Below are positions 13,401 to 23,999 of a DNA stretch of 64,000 nucleotides, in pieces. Within the stretch, counting starts at the first letter, position 1. The number at the start of each line of letters is the position of its first letter. The position numbers were made by a program, and so were the translations under genes. Below the pieces are notes generated by a model, which ran no database searches, was not told where the DNA came from, and worked only from the letters and a program-made list of their open reading frames with translations. Source of the stretch: Isoetes taiwanensis (taxonomy: Eukaryota > Streptophyta > Lycopodiopsida > Isoetales > Isoetaceae); NCBI GenBank assembly GCA_021234155.1, contig JAJEKV010000036.1, forward strand, positions 8,135,426-8,199,425. The letters are read 5' to 3'.

Positions 13401-16400
13401 ATGGGTTTGATAAGTTCTCCGGACGGATGTTGGATTTTTTGACCTTATCGGTGACAGGGCCCTTGAACGAAGGATTCAACGGCCCGATAGGAAAACCGGT
13501 GATCCCGGAGTGTGGTCTTTAGCGCATCGGCCCCCGGGGAGCCGCCGCCAGAAAGGCTGCCTCGAAACTTTTTGGGGCTTGCCTCCTGGGGTCCGGACTC
13601 TCCCTCTAATGAGGTGGCCTTTGCAAGGTCCTCGCCTTGTTTGACTTGGGCAAGTGTGCCACCGCCGCCCAACAACAAAGCTGCCCGACCGCTCTAAATG
13701 CAAACACTTTGATCTAAACCTTGTCCGTAAATTTTGAAAACTGCCCCAGTATGTTGGCGATGACTTAGGAAGCCCCGACACAAAAAATCAGAATTTAATT
13801 CCGCACTATGCATTAATTACAAATTTATGAATGTCTTGCTACGCAAAAAGCCGCCTTTTTTCTTAACCGCCACAACGGGAGGAGTATAGATCCAAACTCC
13901 ATTCCATCAGCCTCCCTTGCTTCGCTTCTCAATCGCATCTTATTGGCCAAGTCCCAAGTGCAAAAGACCAAAACTCCGGCACCCAAAACGCAAAACCCCG
14001 CTAGAACCCGGCAACTCATAGGGTTTACGCTTTGAGGCTCTATCCTTGTCGATTCGACTAGGACCTTGCACCGTGTCTTGACGTAGGGGGGATGTTGACG
14101 CCTTAGCACACGGACCCTAAAACCACCTCAAGCAGCTTTTGCCCCAAAAGTCCTCTCCCCGGGCCCCGGGCGACGGGCAACTTCCCCTCCTAATCGTGGA
14201 TTCGCTCGCCAATGGACTCCTAATGTCGACATTGTCCCACGGGGACCAAGTTTCGTGGCCGTAAGACCACCCCTTCTCGAGGAAGCGCCAAACTATCTCA
14301 TGTCCAACACACTCGTAGTCAATTGGCCTAGGAGGTGGTCATGAATCGCAAACGTAGGGCGTAAGTGTTTCTTTCTTTTGCAAAACCCACCATGCAACTT
14401 GGTCTCTAGGGTAATTTCGCCTCCCTGACGATGTGGCGAAGTCGAATCGCCATTCCGAGCCTCCGCAATGTCCGAACGACAAAACACTTTGGTTTCTACA
14501 CTGGCCGACCGCGGGGACGCCAAGCGGTTTGATAAGTTCTCCTGACGGATGTTGGATTTTTTGGACCTTATCGAGCCGGGGCCCTTGAACGAAGGATTCA
14601 ACGGTCCGGATAGGGGAACCGATATTCTGGAGTGTGGTCTTTAAGCGCACGGACCCTCCGGGAGCCGCCAGAAAGGCTGCCTCGAAACTTTTTGGGGCTT
14701 GCCTCTTGGGGTTCTGGACTCTCCCCTCTAATGAGGCGGCCTTGCAAGGTCCTGGCCTTGTTTGACTTGGGCAAGTGTGCCGCTCGCTGCCCAACAACAA
14801 AGTTGCCCTGACCGTACTAATGCAAACACTTTGATCTAAACCTTGTCCGAAATTTTGAAAACTGGCCTCAGATGTTGGCGATGACTTAGGAAGCCTGCTG
14901 ACAAAAAATCAGAATTTAATTCTGTACTATGCATTAATTACGAATTTATGAATGTCTTGCTACTGCAAAAGCTGCCCTTTACTTCTAACTGCCACAACGG
15001 GAGGAGTACACATCCAAACTCCATTCCGTCAGTTCCCCTTCGGTTCTCAATCGCATCTTATCGCCCAAGTCCCAAGTGCAAAAGATCAAAACTTCGGCAC
15101 CCAAAACGCAAACCCTGCTAGAACCTGGCAACTCATAGGGTTTACGTTTCAGAGGCTCTATCCTTGTCAGATTCGACTAGGACCTTGCGCCGTGTCTTGA
15201 CGTAGAGGGGTGGTGTTGACGCCAAAGCACGGACCCTAAAAACCACCTGGAAGCAGCTTGCCCCAAAAGTCCTCTCCCGAAGGCCCTGGCGACGGACGAC
15301 AGCAACTTCCCTCTCCCGAATCGTGATTCGCTCGCCAATGGACTCGGAATGTCGACATTGTCCCGGGGACCAAGTTTCAGGGCCGAAGACCACCCCTTCT
15401 CGAGGAAGCGTCAAACTATCTCACGCCCAACACACTCGTAGTCAATTGGCCTAGGGAGGTGGTCACGCGAATACTGCAACGTAGGGCGTAAGTGTTTCTT
15501 TCTTTTGCAAAACTGACCGTGCAACTTGGTCTCTAGGGTAATTTCGGCCTCCCGGACGATGTGGCGAAGTCGAATTGCCATTCCGGAGCCTCCGCAATGT
15601 CCGAACGACAAAACACTTTGGTTTCTACACGGTCGACCGCAGGACGCTTCGCGGTTTGATAAGTTCTCCCGGACGGATGTTGGATTTTTGGCCCTTATCG
15701 AGCCGGGGCCCTTGAACGAAGGATTCAATGGTCGATAGGGGAACCGAGATCGGGAGTGTGGTCTTTAGCGTCACGGCCCCCCGAGCCGCGGAAAGGCTAC
15801 CTCGGGAAACTTTTTGGGGCTCGCCTCTTGGGGTTCGGACTCTCCCCTCTAATGAGACGGCCTTGCAAGGTCCTGGCCTTGTTTGACTTGGGCAAGTGTG
15901 CCAGCTCGGCTGCCCAACAACAAAGCCGTCTTACCGCATTACTAATGCAAACACTTTGATCTAAACCTTGTCCGAAATTTTGAAAACTGGCCTGTATGTT
16001 GGCGATGACTTAGGAAGCCTGCTGACAAAAAAATCAGAATTTAATTACGTACTATGCATTAATTACGAATTTATGAATGTCTTGCTACCGCAAAAGCCGC
16101 TTTACTTAACCGCCACAACGGAGGAGTACACATCCAAACTCCATTCCGCCGGCCCTTGCTTCGCGTTCTCAATCGCATCTTATCGGCCAAGTCCCAAGTG
16201 CAAAAGACCAAAACTCAAGACCCAAAACGCCAAACCCCGCTAGAACCCGGCAACTCATAGGGTTTACGTTTGGGAGGCTCTATCCTTGTCGATTCGACTA
16301 GGACCTTTGCGCCGTGTCTTGACGTGGGGTGGTGTTGACGCCAAAGCACGGACCCTAAAACCACCACCGAAGCAGCTTGCCCCAAAAGTCCTCTCCCGGG

Positions 16401-19400
16401 CCCCGGGCGACGGACAGCAACTTCCCTCTCCGTAATCGTGATTCGCTCGCCAATGGACTCGGAATGTCGACATTGTCCTCGGGGACCAAGTTTCGTGGCC
16501 CGAAGACCACCCCTTCTCGAGGAAGCGCCAAACTATCTCACGCCCAACACACTCGTAGTCAATTGGCCTAGGAGGTGGTCGCCGAATCTTTAACGTAGGG
16601 CGTAAGTGTTTCTTTCTTTTGCAAAACTGACCGTGCAACTTGGTCTCTAGGGTAATTTCGGCCTCCCGGACGATGTGGCGAAGTCGAATTGCCATTCCGG
16701 AGCCTCCGCAATGTCCGAACGACAAAACACTTTGGTTTCTACACGGTCGACCGCAGGACGCTTCGCGGTTTGATAAGTTCTCCCGGACGGATGTTGGATT
16801 TTTTTGGCCCTTATCGAGCCAGGGCCCTTGAACGAAGGATTCAACGGTCGGATAGGGGAACCGAGATCCGGGAGTGTGGTCTTTAGCGTACGGCCCCCCG
16901 GGGGAGCGCTGCCAGGAAAGGCTACCTCGGGAAACTTTTTGGGGCTCGCCTCTTGGGGTTCGGACTCTCCCCTCTAATGAGTTGCTAATGAGATGGCCTT
17001 GCAAGGTCCTGGCCTTGTTTGACTTGGGCAAGTGTGCCCTCTTCAACAACAAAGCTGCCCTGGACCGTTCTAATGCAAACACTTTGATCTAAACCTTGTC
17101 CTAAAAATTTTGAAAACGGCCTCAGATGTTGGCGATGACTTAGGAAGCCTGCTGACAAAAATCAGAATTTAATTCCGTACTATGCATTAATTACGAATTT
17201 ATGAATGTCTTGCTACCGCAAAAGCCGCCCTTTACTTCTAACCGCCACGCTGAGGAGTACAGATCTAAACTCCATTCCGTCAGGTTCCCTTGCTTCGCGT
17301 TCTCAATCGCATCTTATCGGCCAAGTCCCAAGTGCAAAGACCAAAACTTCGGCACCCAAAACGCAAACCCTCGCTAGAACCCGGCAACTCATAGGGTTTA
17401 CGTTTGAGGCTCTATCCTTGTCAGATTCGACTAGGACCTTGCGCCGTGTCTTGACGAGAGGGGGTGTTGATGCGCAGCACGGACCCTAAAACCATCCGGA
17501 AGCAGCTTGCCCCAAAAGTCCTCTCCCCGGCGGCCACGGGCGACGACGGGCAACTTCCCTCTCCTAAATCGTGATTCGGCTCTGCCAATGGACTCGGAAC
17601 GTCGACATTGCCCTGGGGACCAAGTTTCGTGGCCAGAAGACCACCCCTTCTCGAGGAAGCGTCAAACTATCTCATGTCCAACACACTCGTAGTCAATTGG
17701 CCTAGGAGGTGGCTGTCGAATACTGCAACGTAGGGCGTAAGGGTTTCGTTCTTTTGCAAAACTGACTGTGAAACTTGGTCTCTAGGGTAATTTCGGCCTC
17801 CCCGAGCCTCCGCAATGTCTGAACGACAAAACACTTTGGTTTCTACACGGTCGACCGCAGGACGCTTCGCGGTTTGATAAGTTCTCCCGGACGGATGTTG
17901 GATTTTTTTGGACCTTATCGAGACAGGGCCCTTGAACGAAGGATTCAACGGTCGGATAGGAAAACCGAGATCCGGGAGTGTGGTCTTTAGCGTACGGCCC
18001 CCCGGGGGAGCGCTGCCAGGAAAGGCTGCCTCGGGAAACTTTTTGGGGCTTGCCTCCTGGGGTCCGGACTCTCCCCTCTAATGAGGTGGCCTTGCAAGGT
18101 CCTGGCCTTGTTTGACTTGGGCAAGTGTGCCCGCCGCCGCTGCCCAACAACAGTCAGCTGCCGGACCGTTCTAATGCAAACACTTTGATCTAAACCTTGT
18201 CCAGAAATTTTGAAAACTGGCCTCATATGTTGGCGATGACTTAGGAAGCCTGGCGACAAAAATCAGAATTTAATTCCGTACTATGCATTAATTACGAATT
18301 TATGAATGTCTTGCTACTTTTGCAAAGCGCCCTTTACTTCTAACTGCCACAACGGGAGGAGTATAGATCCAAACTCCATTCCATCAGTTCCCCTTGCTTC
18401 GCGTTCTCAACTGCATCTTATTGGCCAAGTCCCAAGTGCAAAAGACCAAAACTCGGCACCCAAAACGCAAACCCCCGCTAGAACCCGGCAACTCATAGGG
18501 TTTACGCTTTGAGGCTCTATCCTTGTCGATTCGACTAGGACCTTGCACCGTGTCTTGACGTAGGGGGGGGATGTTGACGCCAGAGCATGGACCCTAAAAC
18601 CACCGGAAGCAAATTGCCCCAAAAGTCCTCTCCCGGCCCCGGCGACGGACATGCAACTTCCCCTCTCCGGAATCGTGATTTGGCTCTGCCAATGGACTCT
18701 GAATGTCGACATTGTCCTGGGGACCAAGTTTCGTGGCCAGAAGACCACCCCTTCTCGAGGAAGCGTCAAACTATCTCATGTCCAACACACTCGTAGTCAA
18801 TTGGCCTAGGAGGTGGCTGTCGAATACTGCAACGTAGGGCGTAAGTGTTTCTTTCTTTTTGCAAAACCGACCGCGCAACTTGGTCTCTAGGGTAATTTCG
18901 CCTCCCGGACGATGTGGCGAAGTCGAATCGCCATTCCGGAGCCTCCGCAATGTCCGAACGACAAAACACTTTGGTTTCTACACGGTCGACCGCAGGACGC
19001 TTCGCGGTTTGATAAGTTCTCCCGGACGGATGTTGGATTTTTGGACCTTATCGAGCCGGGGCCCTTGAACGAAGGATTCAACGGTTGGATAGGGGAACCG
19101 AGATTCGGAGTGTGGTCTTTAGCGCACGGCCCCTCCGGGAGCTACCGGAAAGGTCTGCCTCGAAACTTTTTTGGGGCTTGCCTCTTGGGGTTCGGACTCT
19201 CCCCTCTAATGAGGCGGCCTTGCAAGGTCCCCGGCCTTGTTTGACTTGGGCAAGTGTGCCCGCTTTCTAACAACAACAAGTTGCCCTGACCGCACTAATG
19301 CAAACACTTTGATCTAAACCTTGTCTGAAATTTTGAAAACTGGCATGTACGCGTTGTCGATGACTTAGGAAGCCTCACTGACAATTTAATTCCTTACTAT

Positions 19401-19412
19401 GCATTAATTACT
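4489..19412 (+). repeat. ~1.12-kb satellite array, about 13 tandem copies
   Basis: The block TATGCATTAATTA recurs at 4893, 6004, 7138, 8257, 9373, 10482, 11600, 12717, 13807, 14928, 16053, 17181, 18282 and 19398, giving periods of 1090-1134 bp. Each unit carries the same order of landmarks: GGTTTGATAAGTTCTCC, a GC-rich stretch, CTTTGATCTAAACCTTGTCC, the AT-rich TATGCATTAATTA core, AACTCATAGGGTTTACG and AACACACTCGTAGTCAATTG. No reading frame is preserved between copies because each differs by many 1-3-base indels, so the many ORFs here are not genes. Subtypes can be told apart at two sites, the base after GGAGGAGTA and the sequence around GTTGAC/GTTGAT, and they occur in a non-random order. 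I do not recognise the unit as rDNA, a known satellite or a transposon. Confidence 0.95.
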
Positions 19413-19910
19413 TAATTTGCTACTTTCAACAACAGTCGCCTAGACCGCTCCAATGCTACCTATTTGATCAGAACTTTATCCGGAATTCTAAAAATTTGCC
19501 TGTATAATGGGGATGACCTAGGAAGCCAACCGACAAAAAATCAGAATTTAATTCTATACCATGCATTAATTACGAATTTATGAAGCATGAATGCAAAAGA
19601 ACGATAACTAAAAAAATTGCGTGATCGAAAAAGGTGGAATTTTGACAAAGCGGTTACAACGTGTCGGTCGCGGACATGAGAAAAACATTTCACTAGGATA
19701 TGCAGTGTTGGTGCACGATGAAATAGCTCCGAGTCTTCCAGAGCTCACATGCTGCCACAAAAGTTCTCTTACGAAGGCCCTGGCGATGGACGAGCAACTT
19801 CCACTCTCCAAAACCATGATTTGGCTCTTTCAATGGACTCAGAATATCGACATTACCCTGGGGACCAACTTTCGTGGCCAGAAGACCACCCTTGTTCTCC
19901 AAAAAGAATA
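19413..19910 (+). repeat. Diverged edge copies of the satellite
   Basis: Partial and strongly diverged satellite pieces. 19428-19590 contains CAACAACAGTCGCC and a second TGCATTAATTACGAATTTATGAA. 19749-19900 matches the unit segment that reads AAAGTCCTCTC...GGACCAAGTTTCGTGG in the array. About 150 bp between them (19600-19748) looks unrelated. Higher divergence at the edge than in the core is the usual pattern of an array homogenised from the inside. Confidence 0.8.
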
Positions 19911-19915
19911 AAGTA

Positions 19916-20130
19916 CACTAGACGTCCAGCAGACGTCATGCGCGACATCACGTCGCGAAAAAGTGACGCACGCGATGCGACGTGGTCGTAGACGTGGCGT
20001 GTGTCATGTCCAACGTCGTGTTGGACGTCGCATGCGACGTCCCTCGCGACGCGACGTCCGCAAAAGACGTGACTGGTCACGCTCAATTGCGGCGCCACGC
20101 GTCGCAGGACGTCGCCGGCCCACGTCGCTA
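19916..20130. repeat. GACGTC-rich block with a 20-bp perfect palindrome
   Basis: A dense cluster of ACGTC/GACGT motifs. It contains the perfect palindrome GGACGTCGCATGCGACGTCC at 20023-20042 and next to it GTCCAAC/GTTGGAC arms. The block starts with CACTAGACGTCC. It shares the decamer GATGCGACGT with the left flank of the satellite and resembles the ACGTC-rich block at 25.84-26.31 kb. Subterminal repeats of a CACTA-type transposon are a plausible identity, but no terminal inverted repeat pair was found. Confidence 0.6.
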
Positions 20131-20139
20131 AAAGCCCAT

Positions 20140-20906
20140 TCTCTTGTTGTGAAAGGCACATGGGTCTATAAGGTGGAGCAGATTTCTGCATAGCTTTGAG
20201 AAAAAGGGGCTTCAGGTTCTTTTGATTTCTAGCAATCTATTATCTTAATCCAGATTCTTTAAACAGTTGTATGATTCCCTTCCTCTTGCTCTTTCCTACT
20301 AGCCGAAAGATCTAGGGCTGTTTTCTTGGAAGGAAGCAGAGTTCTTTGATCAGTATTTGCAAGTTTATTAACAGACTATGAGATCTTAAGAATGCCAAGC
20401 TAGGGATCTTATTGTGGCTAGGACGACGCTCCCATATCATGAACCATACTTTGGAGGAGAGCTTTGGCGGCTGGGCTGTGTGTCTAGCTTATTCAGGTTG
20501 GCTGACTGGCACATCCCAACAATGCAGCATCTCTATTTGACTTCATAGATGTAAGTAGATTTGTAGATATGATCATAGTTTTGAGCAGTGCGGGAGATTG
20601 CTCAAGTTACTCTTCATTTCTTTCCTCTTCATTCAAGATTTGTCTGCAGACCTGGAAAATGGTCACTTGACTCCTGTAGTACTTTGTTTAACTACGAAGA
20701 TGTTCATACTGTAGTACTAGTTGGATGAAGGAAGAGGTTGAGAGAGGCTTATGAGTACAAGAGCTTCAGATAATATTTTAGATCCATGCGGGATCCGTTG
20801 TACTTAATCTAAATCTGATCCATGAGGGATCTTTATGATGTAATTCTTCCTATCTGTTGAATACAAAATTTTCTTACCTTCCAAAAAAAAAAAAAAAAAA
20901 AAAAAA
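20140..20906 (+). other. Candidate retroposed transcript or 3' UTR ending in poly(A)
   Basis: About 740 bp without an ORF, ending in TTGAATACAAAATTTTCTTACC followed at about 20882-20906 by an uninterrupted A-run. Two similar pieces precede it, GATCCATGCGGGATC and GATCCATGAGGGATC. A genomic poly(A) run after an mRNA-like 3' end suggests reverse transcription of an RNA (retrogene tail, SINE or LINE). No target-site duplication could be identified, so a chance A-run is possible. Confidence 0.35.
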
Positions 20907-20959
20907 GCCTTGAGCTACCTTTATGACGTTGTGAAAGAATAGAAGTTCAAGTTCCAAAC

Positions 20960-21190
20960 AATTTGGATGTCCTCATGGAAATTTCTATCAACGATGATGG
21001 CATGCTAGCTTTATTAGCAAGAAATGCTGTAATTTTCATCAACAATATGTCATGCTATCTTTGTGCACAAGTTGAAATTTCTATCAACAAAGACGTTATG
21101 ATAGTTTTATTCACAAGGAGTGTTGAAATTTCTATCAAGAAAGGCATCAATGCTAGCTTTATTCACAAAGAATGTATTATTTCATATATA
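20960..21190 (+). repeat. Degenerate ~60-bp tandem repeat
   Basis: Four irregular copies of a unit containing GAAATTTCTATCAACAA...GCTAGCTTTATTCACAA. The 84-codon ORF at 20963-21217 is open because of this periodicity (repeats of EISIN-like peptide). It is not considered a gene. Confidence 0.6.
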
Positions 21191-21613
21191 AAGGACCTAA
21201 CAAAATTCTTGTTGTAATTATAAAGCAAAGTCTTAGACAAACTCAAGAAATTATCTACAACTATTCGAGATCTTTGCCATTGCCATATGAAAACAAATAA
21301 TACATAGCTACAACAAAAATAGCCCATTATGGACCATTTAATTATATAACATTTTTAACCTTTATAGGAAGGAAATACCTTATTAGGAAGGTGGTATGTA
21401 AATTCAAATGCAAGCTATGATATTTCTTGCAATTAGCATACCATTTTGATGTGATTCTAGTATTTAGCAACAAATAGATCACCAAGTTTGATCCCTAACT
21501 ATTCCAATCTAGGCATGGACTAATTTTAGCTTATAAGTGGTACCAAGATATGCCTTGAACATGGTACCTGCCGAGGAATAACTCGTATACCATAGAGAAC
21601 AACTTATGTACTA
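21191..21613. other. No gene seen
   Basis: AT-rich DNA without a supported gene, RNA or transposon end. A CTACAACAAAAATAGCCCA stretch near 21308 faintly recalls a CACTA-type terminus, but this is too weak to call. Confidence 0.4.
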
Positions 21614-21701
21614 GGTAATCTACGCCCCAAGTTTTTTGCGCCATATGAAGTGGTGAGGTGGCTCCGCCAACCGAGGCGGCGTACGAGCGGCTTAGATTAC
21701 C
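21614..21701. mobile_element. 88-bp foldback/MITE-like inverted repeat
   Basis: The left arm begins GGTAATCTACGCC. The right end, read on the minus strand, begins GGTAATCTAAGCC, which is 12 of 13 positions identical. The interior holds a GGTGGCTCCGCCAACCGAGGCGG segment with further self-complementarity. The size and paired ends fit a miniature inverted-repeat element or a transcribed hairpin. The flanks (ACTA on the left, CTAT on the right) do not give a clear target duplication. Confidence 0.5.
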
Positions 21702-22449
21702 CTATGTAATTAACATAAGGTTCATATTATGAATGAGATGCTGCCGCGTGGCGAAGCTCTTGGAAGGAAGTGGCTATGGCGCAAGAAAGTGGGGTGACTT
21801 CAGAAATGCAGGCTCCGACTTTATATGGCAAAAATTCAGCTTTTGAACGATGGCTATGGAATTCCTTTAGCCAAATAAGTAAACCTATATTTCAAAATCT
21901 TGGCATGTTCATCTTTTAAGCAACATTTTTTAAGCAAGTTTCTTGTGAGAACATTTTATTATCATTTTTCCCGCTACTTCGGTTAATGCATTTCAAAATT
22001 TGGCCGCTTGGAATTTTGAAGCGCCTTTATGTATGGCGCTCTTCCTGATGTGAAGAGAAGAGATTGGCGCTGTGAAGAGAAGAGATTGGCAATGGTGGCA
22101 GAGGCGCTGGAGCAGTGGCGGCGAAGTTTTCCTACAGATGTGGCGAATGATCTTAGTCCGACAGTGTAAGAAGTAGGAGCTCGATGTTTCATGTCCGTAT
22201 TAATCTGTGTTTGATTCACAGGCTAGATCCACATCGGCTTTATGGCAATGCTGTTCCTGAATGCGGCCAGGTATGCATCTGTTTAATCCTTTAGCTTTTC
22301 TTAATTTTTTTTGCTCGAACTAAAGAGGGTGTTTGCTTCCTTCAACATGATGCTTGAATCCGAAAATGATGCTGCATTTGGAACGTCAAAGATCAATAGG
22401 CATTCAACCCTTCTTTTTTTTCGGAGCTTGAAAAATCCTCTGTAGTATA
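21702..22449. other. No gene seen; short tandem duplication
   Basis: Contains a direct duplication of TGTGAAGAGAAGAGATTGGC at about 22051-22091. A 78-codon minus-strand ORF (21983-22219) has no recognisable domain and overlaps the duplication, so it is not called. Confidence 0.4.
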
Positions 22450-22640
22450 AAGCACAAAGCTCGGCTATGGCAGGATCCAATGATAAGATTAGGTAATGTC
22501 TCTTCTGTCTTAAAGATATTTTAAACTTTTGCTTCTATTCAGTTTCGTTTTTTTGTGCCTGTAGCACAAAGCTTGGCTCTGGCAGGGTGATAAGCTTAGG
22601 TAAGGACCTTGGTACTTCTCTGTCTTAAGCTTTCCTATGC
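22450..22640 (+). repeat. ~110-bp tandem duplication
   Basis: Two related segments start AGCACAAAGCTCGGCTATGGC (about 22450) and AGCACAAAGCTTGGCTCTGGC (about 22563). Both continue through GATAAG.TTAGGTAA to TCTGTCTTAAG. The GTAA after each could mimic a splice donor, as in a duplicated small exon, but no open exon is evident. Confidence 0.55.
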
Positions 22641-22919
22641 AAGATCTTTTAAACTTTTGTCATTTCAATTAAGCTGTCAGTTTTGGCTTCATTGACCTTA
22701 TGCTTTACCAGGCTGTAGATAAAGAGCCACCTTCACAACCTAGCAGGCCGATGCCCTTGATGGCAAATAATTTGAGTGGTGATTCTGTCATTGACGAGGC
22801 TGAGCTGAGAAGCCCAGTTTTAGTTTTGGATATCCCATTCCTGGATGGAAACCCAAGTCCTGTTGGACATAAAGAGTCGTGTAACTGACCTTGAAGTTAT
22901 GATCAATTTGTGCCGTCTA

Positions 22920-23745
22920 CTACATATAGGAACAAACTGAGCTACTTTCCTGCTTGCTGCCCAAAGCCTTGATTTTGAGGCACCTTTCAAGCTTGCAAAC
23001 ATAACTGTAGCATCATATCCTACATGACCTTTGTTGATCATCTTTCCTGTCGAGATGGAGTAAAGGGAAATGCATTCAGAACCTTCTCCAGGAGTAGCAT
23101 TGGTTCTTCCTTCATCTATGAAAGTTGGTCGGTATATACGGGAGCACTTATGTAATGATGCATCCACGTGACCCACAAATGTGTGCAATACCTGAGCAGG
23201 GCTGCGGATATCATGCAGCATCACCTGTGTGTCATTGCTAGCTGAAAGAAACACGTTTTCGTCACAAGGATTCCACTCGACGACATTGATGCCAGTCATA
23301 TGAGTTTTTCCAATAGTAAGTGTACACGGATTTGTTGATTTCATATCTAATATGCATATCAACCCCTCAGCTCCAGTCAGTCAGAGTATTCTGATCCCTG
23401 TGTAGATGAATTAATACAGGAAAGCCAGGGTCTTTCAAAGAGACTATATCAAGCAAACAAATAATACCTTAATCGTATGCCTTTAATAGTACCCTATGAT
23501 GCCCTGAAATTTCCCTATCTATAATAATACAGCCATCTCCAATTAGCTATAACATGCAATACCATCTTTTGATGTTGTTGCTATTTTTCCACACAATTCA
23601 TGCATTCCAAAAATGCCATCTGAGTGTGGATGAGCCTGTGCTACGATCTGAGGTTGAGAAGCACCAAAGGTTTGATGTTGCTTGTTTATATCCCACAGCA
23701 CTAGACTGCTGTCGTTCGAAGTTGACAATAGCAGCATTGAATGTT
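22920..23745 (-). pseudogene. WD40-repeat protein gene fragment
   Basis: Two exon-like blocks on the minus strand. The upstream block (about 23745 down to 23560) encodes a WD40 blade with NDSSLVLWDINKQ and HSDGIFGMHELCGKIATTSK, ending in a donor-like KD/GTATTG. The downstream block (about 23362 to 22930) encodes VVEWNPCDENVFLSASNDTQ, VMLHDIRSP, a histidine-containing FVGHVDA turn and ATPGEGSECISLYSISTGK, which again is WD40 propeller sequence. WD40 proteins are scaffold propellers, and nothing here names a specific partner or pathway. A segment of about 45 bp (GTGTAACTGACCTTGAAG...ATCAATTTGTGCCGTCTA) occurs both at 22877 and at 23816, so part of an intron or exon border is duplicated. No start, upstream blades or stop could be assembled. 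It is most likely a truncated copy, although missed exons of a live gene cannot be excluded. Confidence 0.65.
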
Positions 23746-23999
23746 CCTGCAGTTTATTGGAAACAGAAAATGAGAAGTGTCCCGCATACAGATGTCTCAA
23801 AAATATAAAGAGTTGTGTAACTGACCTTGAAGGTATGATCAATTTGTGCCGTCTAATTTCAGGAAGAATTCTGTTTATGTTACATATGCATATCAGGGTC
23901 CAGTTCTCACATATTGGCTCCATTTACACAGAGGTTTGTGTCCATCTCATGGAATTGGACAACAGCCAGCCAGTTTATACATAGGCTCTGGATTTGAAG

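Noticed and set aside
16264-17082. 272-codon minus-strand ORF (also 236 codons at 8565-9275 and many of 60-170 codons between 4.4 and 19.4 kb)
   Set aside because: They lie in the 1.12-kb satellite. Equivalent positions in other copies are frameshifted, the frame in use differs between copies, and no domain is present.
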